DNA of 64,000 nt from Adiantum capillus-veneris (Eukaryota; Streptophyta; Polypodiopsida; Polypodiales; Pteridaceae): NCBI GenBank assembly GCA_014529385.2, contig CM043958.1, forward strand, positions 77,500,669 through 77,564,668, in the 5' to 3' direction. A model generated the notes under the pieces. It saw nothing but the letters and a program-made list of their open reading frames with translations, ran no database searches and was not told where the DNA came from. Position 1 is the stretch's first letter. Each line of letters starts with the position of its first letter. Shown here one piece after another: positions 33,371 through 44,330 of the stretch. Position numbers and translations under genes: made by a program.

Positions 33371-34276
33371 CTTTGGACAAGTGTCCTCCTTACCGCTTAG
33401 AGAGAGAGAGAGCTTGAAAATATCTAGATATTTGTTGGATGGAACTAGAAACTCATTGGACCCTTGTTTAGCCCAACCAATAGCATTCAAGCACACCATG
33501 TGGTTAAGCATAGGGAGAGTCTGACATGTGTCCCATGTGCCCCTTGGGAAAAGGGGTTCCCTTTGGGTGAGTGGGAGGTTAAGTCAAAGATTCCCCTAAC
33601 TTTGGGACTTTCTCCCTCCTTTGTAGTGTCTCTTTTTGACTCAAGCACCTTACCCCCCATGCATGGGAAGCTTCTCAAGCACCTTCCTCATTAAGTTTGT
33701 AGGGTCTCTTTTTCACTCAAGCACCTTAACCCCCATGCATGGGAAGCTTCTCAAGCACCCTTCTCATTAAGTATGACAAGCACCTCAAGCACCTTAGTCA
33801 TCAAGCATGACGAGCTCCTCAAGCACCTCAGTCATCAAGCACAACAAGCACCTCAAGCTTAGGTGGGGTTCCCACCTCAAGCTTAGCCCTAGCTTGCCTA
33901 GGTCAAAGGACTTTTAACACTTACTATTGGAGGTCTTTAATGAAGCTAACCCTAAGGTCTTTTAATCTCCATTAGATACACGTTGCTCTTTGATAGACTA
34001 CCTCCGTTTGGACCTGTATTGAGATGTAACCAACTCTCCTCTTGGTCCCTTGTTAAGATAAATCTAGAAGCACTTATTGCACATTGCTCTTTGGTAGACC
34101 GTCTCCTTTTGAACCCCTATTGAGATGCAACCATCTCTCCTTTGGTCCCTTGTTGAAATAGGTCTAGAAGCACATGTCTCTATTCTAACTCTTGTTCTCG
34201 TTTATTCTCCCACATTAAATGATCAGTTTAATATGAGAAAATCATTTGGGTTAGCTAGATATTAGATCTTATGACA

Positions 34277-35218
34277 TTACCTCTCTCTTGAAATCATAGT
34301 CGTCCTCGACTATGAGGTAGAGAAGATAAAGCCAAGTCATTAGTCCATGTTACTTAGCGGGTAGAGGATCCCTTTTTACCCTACGACATGATTCCAAGAT
34401 AGAGGACTAATCCATTTGGTGCTTGGAAGACGTAGCTGCCGCAAGCATGTCTAGTCTTTAGTCCATATCATACTTCCAAAGTAGAGTGACAAGTTCTACT
34501 TGGTGTTTGGGAGACGTCGTCACCACAAACATGATTCTAAGCATGCATACTTAACGTTCTTTTTTGTTAAGTCATGTAATGGGCTTGCTATTAGCAATAT
34601 TTTTTTTTTAATGAAGCATCTGTAATATGCACACATACCTATGAAGCTTCGTACCTCTTGTAGATTCCTTGGATTAGGCTATCCTTTTATTATCTCTAAC
34701 TTTGTTGGACCCATATGGGTGCCATCTTTAGAGATAATGTGACCTAAATATCGAATCTCTTGTAGGAAAAATTTACTTTTCTTTTGATTAATGAAAAGCT
34801 TTTCTCTCTCACAACTTGAAAGATTACCTAGAGGTGTCGCTTGTACTCCTCAAGAGAATTTAAATGGCCTAAAGATTTTTGTCCATCATAAGTTTGAATG
34901 CGTCTAGAGCATTTGTCAGGCCAAAACTTGTAAATTTTCAAATAGATCTTCTACCCGCGACATGGGAAATCTATTTTTGATAATAATCTTATTTAGTGCT
35001 CTATAGTTGACACACAGGTGATATGCGTTGTCTTTCTTCTGCACTAAAAGCAATGGTGAACAAAATGGAGATGAGCTAGACCTCACCATCCCTTTTTCCA
35101 CCAATTCATGCACTTGCCTCTTGATTTCCTCTTGTTGAGCTTGTGAAACTCGATAAGGAGGCTTGTTAGGCAGTGAGCTTCTTGGTAGGAGCTCAATTGC
35201 ATGGTCATCATCCCTCAT
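34277..35218 (-). pseudogene. gypsy E reverse transcriptase, truncated
   Basis: The minus-strand frame 35218-34916 holds the fingers: PPYRVSQAQQEEIKRQVHEL, SSSSPFCSPLLLVQKKD, CVNYRALNKI and PMSRVEDLFENL. It stops before the catalytic palm. Downstream, broken text (ISK-DG-like TLSLKMAPIWV, then a decayed FIGMC-YYR-like motif) to about 34620 is the thumb and connection, so the palm with YxDD seems deleted. RNase H and integrase are absent. 34277-34620 shows only remnants. Confidence 0.75.
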
Positions 35219-35288
35219 TTTAGATGTAGCTCACTAGGGATGTCATCAATGAAAACATCTTGGGATCCATTTAGGAAATCAGAAAACT

Positions 35289-35676
35289 CTAATTCCTCTT
35301 GATTCTCTTTATTGCAAGGAGTATGGTGTTCCCTAACTCATTAGCATCTATGTACATGCTCTCTTCCCTGTAGGTGAAGTAGATTTCAGGGAACTTCATG
35401 TTGGAAGCCATGAGGTTAAACCATGATGCCCCAACAATAACATTCACATGTTTGAGAGGGAAGATGAAGAAATCCTTTTTGTCCACTTAGTTTATGAAGC
35501 CTTAATTTTCCAATTAAGGAAGTAACTGAGACGTCTTGTCCCTTGATAGCTCCATTGGCTTTCAATGCATCTCCCATCTCGTGGACTTGTATGCCTAGCT
35601 TAATGGTCAGCTCCGTGGATATGAAGTTGTGAGTTGAACTAGGGTCAAACAAAATAAAGGCATCATGATCTTCCAT
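35289..35676 (-). pseudogene. gypsy E protease
   Basis: Minus-strand frame with ILFDPSSTHNFIS near its start, matching the retroviral-type protease of chromovirus-like gypsies, where D-[ST/P]-G-[AS]-T-H is usual. Here the glycine is serine, which should inactivate it. A second short frame (35486-35289) continues with HVNVIVGASWFNLM, the position of the usual IL-GMDWL motif. Confidence 0.7.
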
Positions 35677-37078
35677 CTTTCCCCAAGCATAGGAAAGGAG
35701 AAATCCTTGGCAATGAGCATCTCTTTTGGAGCTTCAAACATAGAGGCTCTAGGAGTCTCATTGCGGGCAATTCTCTTGGGGCAAGGATGATAACCATGGC
35801 CTTGCTCCCCACACTTAAAAAATTTGTGGTCCTGACAAAAAGCTTAGGAGAGAGTTTATATTTACCTTTGTAAACTCCCTTCTCCTTGGACCAATTGTTG
35901 TTGTTGTTGTTGGAATAGCCTTGGTAAGAATTTTGGGCATTGGTTTTCCCCTTTGCATCACTTTTGTATTTATTTTCCATGGGCTTGACATTCCGTCTAG
36001 CCCCTTGTTGGAAATTGATGCGTGAAGCAACCATGGTAAGGTGGATTACTTCGTTGATAGAACCAGGCCGTTGAGAGTTGACATACTCGGCCATCTCTTC
36101 AGGTAATCCTGCATAGAATTGTTGCTTTTCTTCAGCAAAGTCTTTCTTTTGAAAAACAGTAGCCTTGAGATGTAAATTCCAAAACTTGTCCACATATTTG
36201 TGGATAGACTCATGAGAGAGAAGCCTCAAACTCCGCCGTTCGGTGAGCACTTCGTCCTTTGCATTGCTTGCAAGGAATTGCTTCATGTTGGAAACTCGTA
36301 GAGTTTCCATGTCTTTGGGGCTTCGTCGTTGCCACGAAGGCTAGCCCACCATTGACGAGCCAATTTTTGGAAGTGCATAGCTACATGGCATAGCTTAGAG
36401 GATTCCGTGGAGCCTTCGTCTCCAAAGGCCACATCAAATTGTTGGATGAAGGCCAATACTTTGTCTGTAGCACCAAAGGTGAGAAAAGAGATACTCTTTC
36501 CTCCCTCTTTGAACTTCTTTAGCTTTTGTGACCTTCGCCATGCAGGGTAAGATTTACGATGTCCTCCCCTCTTGTATTCTCTAGGAGAATAGCCATAACT
36601 TTCATCGGTAGAGGAGGAAGGTGAAGAAGAAGGAGAAGAGGGTGACCTCTTTCTTGCCCTTTTCTTCCTTTGTTTCCTCTCTTCCCTTTTAAAGTGACGA
36701 GGAGAAGGACTATGGGTTAACCATTTCCTCTTGGGAGGAGTTGGCGATCGTTTAGTCCACCGTCTTCGTGGAGCCACATCTTCGGAGGAACTTAGGGATT
36801 CATTAATTTCTTGTTCTTTGGATTCCTCCTCTCGTATGGGAGAGAGTCTTTTTTTGGGGGTCTCATCAAGAGGCCCCTTAAGCTCTCTCTCCTCTTGGAG
36901 AGGAAAGGAAATCCCATAAGCACGAAGTTGTTGAGTAAATTTGGCTTGCAAAGCAGGGTTGTTGTTGCAACCTACTAACAAGATAACTAACAAACATGGG
37001 GGCATCATCATTAGCACCTTTATGTGCAAAATCAAAATCATCAATGTTCATTCTATTCTCTTGGTTATTGTCAGCCAT
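35663..37078 (-). pseudogene. gypsy E Gag
   Basis: Starts MADNNQENRMNIDDFDF (ATG at 37078). A basic Ser/Arg-rich segment (about 36740-36600, RKRSPSSPSSSPSSSTDESY) precedes the capsid domain: FLTFGATDKVLAFIQQFD, AMHFQKLARQWWASL, then FLASNAKDEVLTERRSLRLL. An Asn-rich linker (SNNNNNWSKEKG) follows. The zinc knuckle region reads KFFKCGEQGHGYHPC, in which the first cysteine is phenylalanine. At least three frame breaks occur. Confidence 0.82.
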
Positions 37079-37478
37079 GTTAATTAAACTTATGTGTTTA
37101 CTTAGTGTATGCTTTGGCAATTCAAAACCTTAGTTGCTACTCCTCTTAGCCTTTGAAAATAGGCACTTAAGTGTCTACACCCATGGCTCGAATTGGTTAA
37201 TTATAGAGAGTAGTGGACTGAGTCTAACATAGCAGAGTTGCCAAGGGATAGCTCCTTTCGGACATCTTATGGCTCAATAATGGTAAAGCCGTAGGTAAGT
37301 CTAAAAAGACTCCATTATTAAGATCAAAGCTCCCGAGGTGTGCACCATATACCACATAGTGGGCTTAACAAAATCGATAATAGATCCCAGTCCCACTTAC
37401 CCTAATATAATTAACAGGATCAACCATTAATAGGCTATTTAAGGACCTCTCTTATTAAGAAAGAAAAGAAAACCAAAT

Positions 37479-37490
37479 GCTCTGATACCA
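37479..37490 (-). promoter_or_regulatory. primer binding site of gypsy E
   Basis: On the minus strand TGGTATCAGAGC, complementary to initiator methionine tRNA, one base after the 5' LTR end (CATTACA). It fixes the element's orientation and the LTR border. Confidence 0.92.
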
Positions 37491-37491
37491 A

Positions 37492-38365
37492 TGTAATGGA
37501 AATGGCCTATGAACTTTGAGAATAGCGGAATTAGGAAATTAGATAAAGCACTTTTGTGAGACTACTTTGTGAGCATAGCAAGTCAACTTAATTGATAATA
37601 GAAACATAAACATGGTACTTACTTAACTTGGCATGAACAATACTTTTGCAAGAGAGAGAGAGAGAGAGTTTAGAGAACATGACAACAATTGAGGACCGGA
37701 TTCATACGGAGCCGGTCCCCTCTCCAATAGGCATTTGTATTATAGTTTCTCTCATCAAGAGATACTTGGTACAATACAATATTTGTGTTCCTTGTGACCT
37801 AGTTGATGCAATGAAGATGGAAAGCTTCATGCATCACAATCATAGCATAAACTTTGTAGAAAGCATTAAGTATCCCAAGCCTCAGTCCCAAGGCCTTAAA
37901 CACCTTCAAAGGTGGAGAGAGCTAGCGGGGAATGAGGTAGGGAAGAGAAAGAAGAAAAATGCCATAGGAGAAAGAAATAGTTCCTCACTTATCATCACTC
38001 TTCTTGCTAGCATACATAATAGCAAAGTAATGAAGATGGAGAAGATGTCAAGCTTAAGCATCGAAGCATGGCTCTTGGTTGGATTCGCATCCCATAGCCA
38101 AGAGTGTTGGTGTAGGCTCTCACTTCTCACAAGCTTGGAGAAGGATGTGGAGTCCCTCCACTTTCACCAAGTGAGAATCCATCCACAAAATGAGTGTGTG
38201 TGTGTGGTGTATACCCCCCCCGCAGCACACCCCTTGCTTGCTTGGGGTGAGTTCTAACCTTTTGACATGCTTCAAGCTCATTGGATCCCTCTCCCCCTAG
38301 CCAATCACATGCAACATGCATTCAAGTACATGGGTAGTCTTTGGACCAGTGTCCTCCTTACCCCT

Positions 38366-38412
<47 letters not shown>

Positions 38413-39198
38413 AAAATATCTAGATACTTGTTGGATGGACTAGAAGATCATTGGACCATCTTTAGCCCAACCAATAGCATTCAAGCACACCATGTGGTTA
38501 AGCATAGGGAGAGCCTGACATGTGTCCCATGTGCCCCTTGGGAAAAAAGGGGTGCCCTTTGGGTGAGTGGGAGGTTAAGTCAAAGATTCCCCTAGCTTTG
38601 GGACTTTCCCCCTCCTTTGTAGGGTCTCTTTTTGACTCAAGCACCTTACCTCCCATGCATGGGAAGCTTCTCAAGCACCTTCCACATTAAGTATGACAAC
38701 CACCTCAAGTACCTTAGTCATCAAGCACGACAAGCACCTCAAGCACCTTAGTCATCAAGCACGACAAGCACCTCAAGCTTGGGTCGGGTTTCCACCTCAA
38801 GCTCAGCCCTAGCTTGCCTAAGGTCAAAGGACTTTTAACACTAACTATTGGAGGTCTTTAATGAAGCTAACCCTAAGATCTTTTAAGCTCCATTAGATGC
38901 ACATTGATCTTTGATAGACTACCTCCTTTTGGACCCGTATTGAGATGTAACCAACTCTCCTCTTGGTCCCTTGTTGAGATAAATCTAGAAGCACTTACTG
39001 CACATTGCTCTTTGGTAAACCATCTCCTTTTCAACCCCGATTGAGATGCAACCATCTCTCCTTTTGGTCCCTTGTTGAGATAGGTCTAGAAGCACATGTC
39101 TCTATTCTAACTCTTGTTCTCGTTTATTCTCCCACATTAAATGATTAGTTTAATATGAGAAAATCATTTGGGTTAGCTAGATATTAGATTTTATGACA
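37492..39198 (-). repeat. 5' LTR of gypsy E
   Basis: 1,707 bp. On the plus strand it starts TGTAATGGAAATGG and ends TTATGACA. It includes a (GA)n run at 38367-38408 and a block of CAAGCACCT-type short repeats near 38630-38780. The sequence just right of it (TGACCTCTCT) resembles the polypurine tract beside the 3' LTR. Confidence 0.9.
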
Positions 39199-39234
39199 TG
39201 ACCTCTCTAAGCAGGGACCTTGACACAGATAGAG

Positions 39235-39314
<80 letters not shown>

Positions 39315-39532
39315 GCTATCTTCGGCAAGAGAATGGACATTAACGTTCTATTTTGACTTGAACATCGACTTATTCCCTTTATAATTAAGATTTTCTAGAA
39401 AGCAACCCATATTGAATTACAAGATAATTAAAAGCACACAAAAGCTATCGAAATTGGCAAGTTCCTTTAATTTTAATAACAAATAAACTATACTATTTGG
39501 GTGCTCACAATGGTTATCGATGAATCTCTCAT

Positions 39533-39569
<37 letters not shown>

Positions 39570-39615
39570 TTACTTGGTAAGCCTAATGCGATTTCCACAA
39601 TGAGCCTCATAAACA
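39199..39615. other. no gene; two microsatellites
   Basis: A pure (AG)n run occupies 39241-39311 and a pure (AC)n run 39535-39567. The sequence between them is AT-rich with no coding character. TTTACTTGGTAAG-CTAATG at about 39570 recurs at about 46026. Confidence 0.6.
39241..39311. repeat. (AG)n microsatellite beside gypsy E
   Basis: About 35 AG units starting 42 bases right of the 5' LTR of gypsy E. Confidence 0.95.
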
Positions 39616-39939
39616 TTGCCGCTTGACCTAATCATGGCCCTTGACTCGATGTCAGTCATACATAAAAAAATCTCAGTTGCTTTTCTCGATGAAAAGAAAA
39701 AGATGAATAACCTGGATTGGGTGCTGGTGGCAGCCAACAAAAGAGTTGTCACATCACTAACAACCAACAAAAGCAATCGAGGGTCAGACAGTTTGCAGCC
39801 AACAAAAAAGTATTGCATGGCAATGAGACAAACACAAATAGCTCTTTTGAATTGCTTGGCTGTGAGCTGGGGCTGTTGCCTCTTTGCATTGACATCGATT
39901 CTTGAACCACTTCTACAGCTTCAAAAGAAATTTCCTGGT
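39616..39939 (+). other. short open frame before the PPR relic, not recognised
   Basis: A frame from 39616 (MPLDLIMALDSMSVIHKKIS) runs without stop to 40050 and flows into the PPR-like text FKACGHWGH. Its first 100 residues have no motif I know and mixed composition. It may be the leader of the decayed PPR gene or chance. Confidence 0.25.
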
Positions 39940-40880
39940 AGCAATGGTGTAGGTTTTGGACACCTATTCACCGTTAATAACTGCTTTAAAGTCTTAGAAG
40001 ATGCTCTTCCAGGATGCCCCTTCAAAGCCTGTGGTCATTGGGGTCATTGACAAGGGAAAGAAAATCCATGATGAGCTTTTGAGGGAGAGTTTTTGCAACA
40101 TCATGTTGTGTAAAGGGATGCTCTTGTGGATATTTTTTAATCTTGAGAGGCCAACGCCTTGGTCAAGTGTGCTAGACCTTCACATGGGGTGAGAGAATTC
40201 ACAATGACATTGCTAGTCAAGGGCTTGGAAATGCTTTGGCATATATATACACAAAATGTGGAGCCCTTACGAAGGACATAAAGTTATTGGATGAACTATC
40301 TATTTGAAATGTCGTCGCTTTACAATGCATTCATTTTTGAAGGATATGCTCAACATGGATGTGGCAAGGGAGCAAATCCATAATGAGATTCCAAGGCATG
40401 GGTTGTTGGAGCATCATGTTGTGCAAGATGATGCTCTTGTGGATATTTTTGGATCTTGAGGGGCCAACGACCTTGGTCGTATGTGCAAGACCTTGGCACA
40501 GGATGAGATAATTCACGATGACATTGCTAGTGAGGGGCCTAGCAATGCTTTGCAATGCGTTTATTGAAGGATATGCCCAGCATGGCTATGTCAAGGAAGC
40601 TTTTGGGGCTTCTTTATTTAGATGCAAAGGTGGCATTTTTGTAAATGTATTCACGGATGCTTGAACCTTAAAGGCATGTGCCATAGCTTCACATCGGTGA
40701 GAGAATTCATGATGACATCAAGAGCTGTTGAAGAAACATGGTTTGCTTGGAAATTCTTTGTCAATACATTAGGAAACTTCAAAGGTCTTTTGGAGGGTCT
40801 TTTAGAAGAGAGAGGAAAAAGAGCCCTTCCAATGAAAGAAGAACCAAGATTACATAGAAAAATAGCATGATATAAATAAA
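39940..40880 (+). pseudogene. PPR gene relic, five-prime part
   Basis: Across many stops and shifts the plus strand reads PLS-class PPR text: DKGKKIHDELLRES (40050), GERIHNDIASQGLGNALAYI and TKCGALTKDIKLLDEL (40187-40290), NAFIEGYAQHGYVKEAF (40550-40605) and TLKACAIASHR (40660). The order KIHDE, then KCGAL, then GYAQHG, repeats about every 300 bp, as in tandem PLS triplets. PPR proteins bind organelle RNA; this copy is dead. It is cut on the right by a foldback element. Confidence 0.75.
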
Positions 40881-40904
40881 AATATGAAAAAGGTGTCACC
40901 TACT

Positions 40905-41540
40905 CATTTGATAATCCAATGGTTCTTTAAAATGGTCACCTTTTCATTAAATGCAAGTCTTTTTCGTGAGGTAGGCATCGTTGCTTTCATCATCTCATTG
41001 AATTGAAAAAACATTCACAAAATTATTAACTACTGTTAGAATTTGAAGCTTTTGACACCACCAATGTGTTGGGAATATCCAAAAACTTAAAGAATGCATG
41101 TCTCTACTTGCCATGTTCTGATACTCGGAGAGAGAGAAAAGGCCAAAAAACCCTTGAAAAGAGGTTTTTTGCCGTCGGCCTCTGTACGTCGCTAAACAAA
41201 AAAATATTAAATGGCATGCAGAGGCCATTCCAAATTTTTTTGGAATGTCCCTCGCGTGTCATTCGACAAAAACCCCTTTCTAGAGATTTTTTGACATTTT
41301 CTTCCTCTCCGCAGGTCAGAACAGGGCAAGTAGACATTCGTTTTTGGGGTTTTTGGGTGTTGAGGACGTAATGCCACTATCAAAAGCTTCAATTCTAACA
41401 CTAATTAATAATTTTGTGATTTTTTTCATTTCAATGATGACAAAAGACATATTGAATGACTGATGCCTACCTCATGAAAAAGGCACTCGCATTTAATGAA
41501 AAAGTGATTGTTTTCAAGGATCACCAAAAAGTTAGATTTA
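40905..41540. repeat. large foldback (inverted repeat) element
   Basis: The left arm (about 40905-41220) and the right arm (about 41230-41540) are reverse complements over about 300 bp with scattered mismatches. Matching points include TCATTAAATGC/GCATTTAATGA (40946 and 41500), AAAATTATTAA/TTAATAATTTT (41019 and 41404), TACTTGCC/GGCAAGTA (41107 and 41325) and the centre CATTCCAAATTTTTTTGGAATG (41224-41246). It has no coding content and interrupts a PPR relic. The borders are by eye. MITE-like or foldback element are the likely classes. Confidence 0.75.
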
Positions 41541-41664
41541 CTTTTCATAGTGTCTAGTTGTCCTTTTGGATGTACTCAATAAGTGGAAGTGTATTTTAAT
41601 AAAAATTTATAGAGAGAGAAATATAATTTCTTAAAAGGCCCTCCAATGAGCTCTGAAATCTCCT

Positions 41665-41956
41665 AATGTGTATGTCAAATGTGGTGACCTTAGAAAAACA
41701 CATGACATTATAAATGAGATTTTTTCTCAGAATTTTGTCTCTTGGAATGCTCTGATTGTAGGATGTACCCAAGATTGTTGTGTGGCAAGCGCTTGGAATT
41801 TGCTACTTGCAGGATATGCCCAACATTGTTGTGGCAAGGAAGCTATCTAATGTTCTAACCAGATGCAAAAAAGGGATGGAATTTTTCAAAATGCAATCAC
41901 CTATTCTTGCACATCAAAAGCATGTGACGTTAGACAAGACCTTCACATGGGGACAT
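41665..41956 (+). pseudogene. PPR gene relic, middle part
   Basis: MYVKCGDLRKTHDIINEIF and NFVSWNALIVGCTQ at 41668-41780 are clear PPR repeats. AGYAQHCCGKEAI and, in a second frame, NAITYSCTSKACDV and DLHMGT follow up to 41956. Exactly there the LTR element at 41957 begins, and the repeat continues beyond it at 44154 with IIHEDDVASEG. The gene was therefore intact across this point before the insertion. Confidence 0.85.
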
Positions 41957-42196
41957 TGTTGGGGTTAAGCCCAACTTGACGAGTACGAGAATCTGGGAAA
42001 CCCCTCTAGTCGTCTAGGATGGATGAAATGATTAGCTGGACCAATAGGAAAGTGATGCAATGCTTCTAGCTAGTGGATGTTAACCTCAAAGCCTATATAT
42101 GAGACTCACATGTATGGAAGTTTATATGAGATTTTATGAATGGACTTCATTCTAATATATCAAAACTTTCTTTTTTTCACCCCTTAAATTCCTACA
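41957..42196 (+). repeat. left LTR of the non-autonomous element
   Basis: 240 bp, TGTTGGGGTTAAGCC to AAATTCCTACA. It contains CCTATATATGAG near 42092, a possible TATA box. It matches 43920-44153 closely (shared GGAAAGTGATGCAATGCTTC). Confidence 0.88.
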
Positions 42197-43919
42197 GCTA
42201 GTAGTATCAGAGCCATGTTGGCAATATCCTCTTTACTTTTTTAAACTCCTTGGCAACTCTCTTTTCTTTAGCCTTTCAAGCTCCAAAGAAGCACATGTTC
42301 TTTTATTTTTCTCTCTCTTTTGAAATTGTGGCCAACCGTCTCTAGCCTAAGTGACCAAACTTAAAGTGAGTCAAGTTGAGGACGAGGACAAAAGGCTACC
42401 CAACCTACTCACGCGGTGGTTGGGGGGGAAGTATCAAACTTTCAAGGTGTTTCTCATTCACCATAACCTTGATGTATTGCACGTGTTGTCTTGTTTTTCT
42501 TTCTCTTTTGGAATTGTGGCCAACCATCTCTAGCATAAAACCAAACTTAAAGTCATTCAAGTTGAGGATGAGGACAAAAGGCTACCCCAACCTACTCACG
42601 CGGTGGCTGGGTATCAAACTTTCAAGGTGTTTCTCATTCACCATAGCCATTATTGTATTGCACCCTCTCAACTCCTGCATCAAACCCGCATACTACCCTA
42701 TTGCAGCATTTTCCCTTGTATCCTCAACACCACAAGCCTCCAAATAGCACTATTTGTGATAGTGGTAAGTTGGCAGCGTAATTGCCTCATTGCCTTTCGA
42801 TAGAATATCCACGGAGAGACTCGCTTGCTGCTTCTTCTCTTGTCAGCAGAACTAGCATCAATACAAGTGCTGCTCTCAATTGCCTATGCCACAACTACCC
42901 ACACTAAGCCGCTCACGTACAACTTGCTGCCAAGTCACCATCGGAAGCCACCCCAATGAGCCTGTGCGCTCTCATCTTCGGCTGCACAACTACCTACCTG
43001 TACATTCTTGGTTGCCCTTGACTCCTGCTTCCCGGACTACCCACCAAACCTGCAACTCATGCCTCCCTAGGGTTTCGCTGAAAATCGGCTCTCAAGTTAA
43101 ACTCTCCCACTTTACGCATCTAACTCGAAAATGATCAATTGAAGAGGGCGAAGTGTGCGAGGCTGCTGCAAGCAGTCCAAGACTCAACACTAAAAAGGGT
43201 TCAACGAGGGTTCAACCCGCCATCTTCAAGATTTTTTGATATGCAGCAATCTGAATTGATCAATTAGTGGGTTTCTCTTTAATATATTATTCTTTTATCC
43301 AAAGAACCTTTTAATTTTTTTGTCATCTCTATTGATGAGAAAGGGTTCTTACTGCAAAAAATCCCAAACCCCTATTGTGCTCTTCACTTAACCTTACCTG
43401 AGCATTGCTCAATGAGGAGTTGTAAATATTCTTCTTGCTTTTTCTTTTCTTTTCATCTTTGTATATCAATCGGGCATACTACCATAGAAGGGAGGATACC
43501 TCTATTGGTAAGAGCCCCAGCTTGCATCAAGCATCTCTTTTTAGTTTTCACATTTTGCATCGAATAATCATGAACGTGAATCTCTTCACACTCGACCAAT
43601 TGGATTGAAGAATACCATGAAGACAAAGACAAAGATAAAGACGAACCGATGATAATGAAGCATTATGGAATTCAGACAGTCGATCCGTTTGAACGACATC
43701 AACTACACATGAATGAAAGAGCGACATAATAATTGTCTCTTTAGGACTACCTTGTGAGCCTAAGATGAGTACTATTGAACCATGAGTGATGAATCCATTA
43801 TGAATCATGTACTACACCTAGATGTATCAGTAGTATTCTAGGAGTACACTACCCATGATAGCCATGAGCCATTATATCAAACATTGTAAAACTACCTAAG
43901 TTTGGCTTAAGGGAATGTT

Positions 43920-44153
43920 CGTTGGGGTTAAGCCCAACTTGATGAGTACAAGACTGCATGAAACCTCTCTAGTCATCTCGGATGGATGAAATGATTAGTT
44001 GGACCTATAGGAAAGTGATGCAATGCTTCTAGCGAAATGGATGTTAACTTCAAAGTCTATATATGAGGTTCACATGTATGGAAGTTTATATGAGATTTTA
44101 TGAATGGAGTTATATTTGTATATTTTCATTTTCTCACCCTTTAAATTCCTACA
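43920..44153 (+). repeat. right LTR of the non-autonomous element
   Basis: 234 bp. Its first base is C where the left LTR has T. It ends AAATTCCTACA, then AACAT. AAGGGAATG just upstream is a weak polypurine tract. Confidence 0.88.
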
Positions 44154-44330
44154 AACATAATTCATGAAGATGACGTTGCTAGTGAGGGGATGTTGGAGAA
44201 AGATGTTGTGCTTGGCAATGCTATGGTTTATTTGTATGTCAACTTTAGTGCCCATTATAATGAGGATATGCGCATGCCATGCGTGCAAGAATGGTGGGTG
44301 TGTAAGAGAGACGTAAGACTTGTCAAAGGA
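44154..44330 (+). pseudogene. PPR gene relic, part beyond the insertion
   Basis: IIHEDDVASEGMLEKDVVLG and NAMVYLYVNFSAHYNED match the family text IHDEIASEGLLEKDVVLGNA and VDMYAKCGA. They continue the repeat interrupted at 41956. Beyond about 44330 no PPR text is readable. Confidence 0.8.

Larger units (their letters stand above)
27524..34276 (-). repeat. 3' LTR of gypsy E, split by copia F
   Basis: 27524-28379 aligns with 37504-38341, and 33371-34276 aligns with 38342-39198. The right part ends ATGACA at 34276, directly followed by purine-rich minus-strand sequence (CAAGAGAGAGGTAA) that fits a polypurine tract. A (GT)n run at 28209-28246 corresponds to a much shorter (GT)n at 38192-38206 in the other LTR. 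No reading frame in the LTR looks selected. Confidence 0.85.
27524..39198 (-). mobile_element. Ty3/gypsy retrotransposon E, internally deleted
   Basis: Two long LTRs of about 1.7 kb flank an internal region read on the minus strand. The right (5') LTR is 37492-39198. The left (3') LTR is 27524-28379 plus 33371-34276, split by copia F. Next to the 5' LTR is a perfect primer binding site for initiator methionine tRNA. The internal region keeps gag, protease and the first part of reverse transcriptase; the rest of pol is deleted between about 34620 and the 3' LTR. The outermost 15 or so bases of the left LTR do not match its partner. Confidence 0.85.
41957..44153 (+). mobile_element. non-autonomous LTR element inserted in the PPR relic
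   Basis: 2,197 bp. LTRs of about 240 bp (41957-42196 and 43920-44153) flank a 1.7-kb interior without retroviral protein. Flanks GACAT (41952-41956) and AACAT (44154-44158) are a 5-bp target duplication with one change. A primer-site-like TAGTATCAGAGC (42202-42213) follows the left LTR, one base away from the tRNA-iMet match. The interior holds a tandem duplication of about 185 bp (42312-42480 and 42502-42661). It fits a LARD or large TRIM moved by another element's enzymes. Confidence 0.82.

Noticed and set aside
37646-38257. 203-codon frame in the 5' LTR of gypsy E as a host gene
   Set aside because: It lies inside an LTR, antisense to the element, and its partner copy differs mainly by amino-acid-changing substitutions and carries a stop.
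42880-43134. 84-codon frame inside the non-autonomous LTR element
   Set aside because: Pro/Ser/Thr-rich, no homologue recognised and no link to retroelement proteins.
43480-43540. Second tRNA-like head (CCTCTATTGGTAAGAG)
   Set aside because: A-box-like text only; no B box at the right distance.
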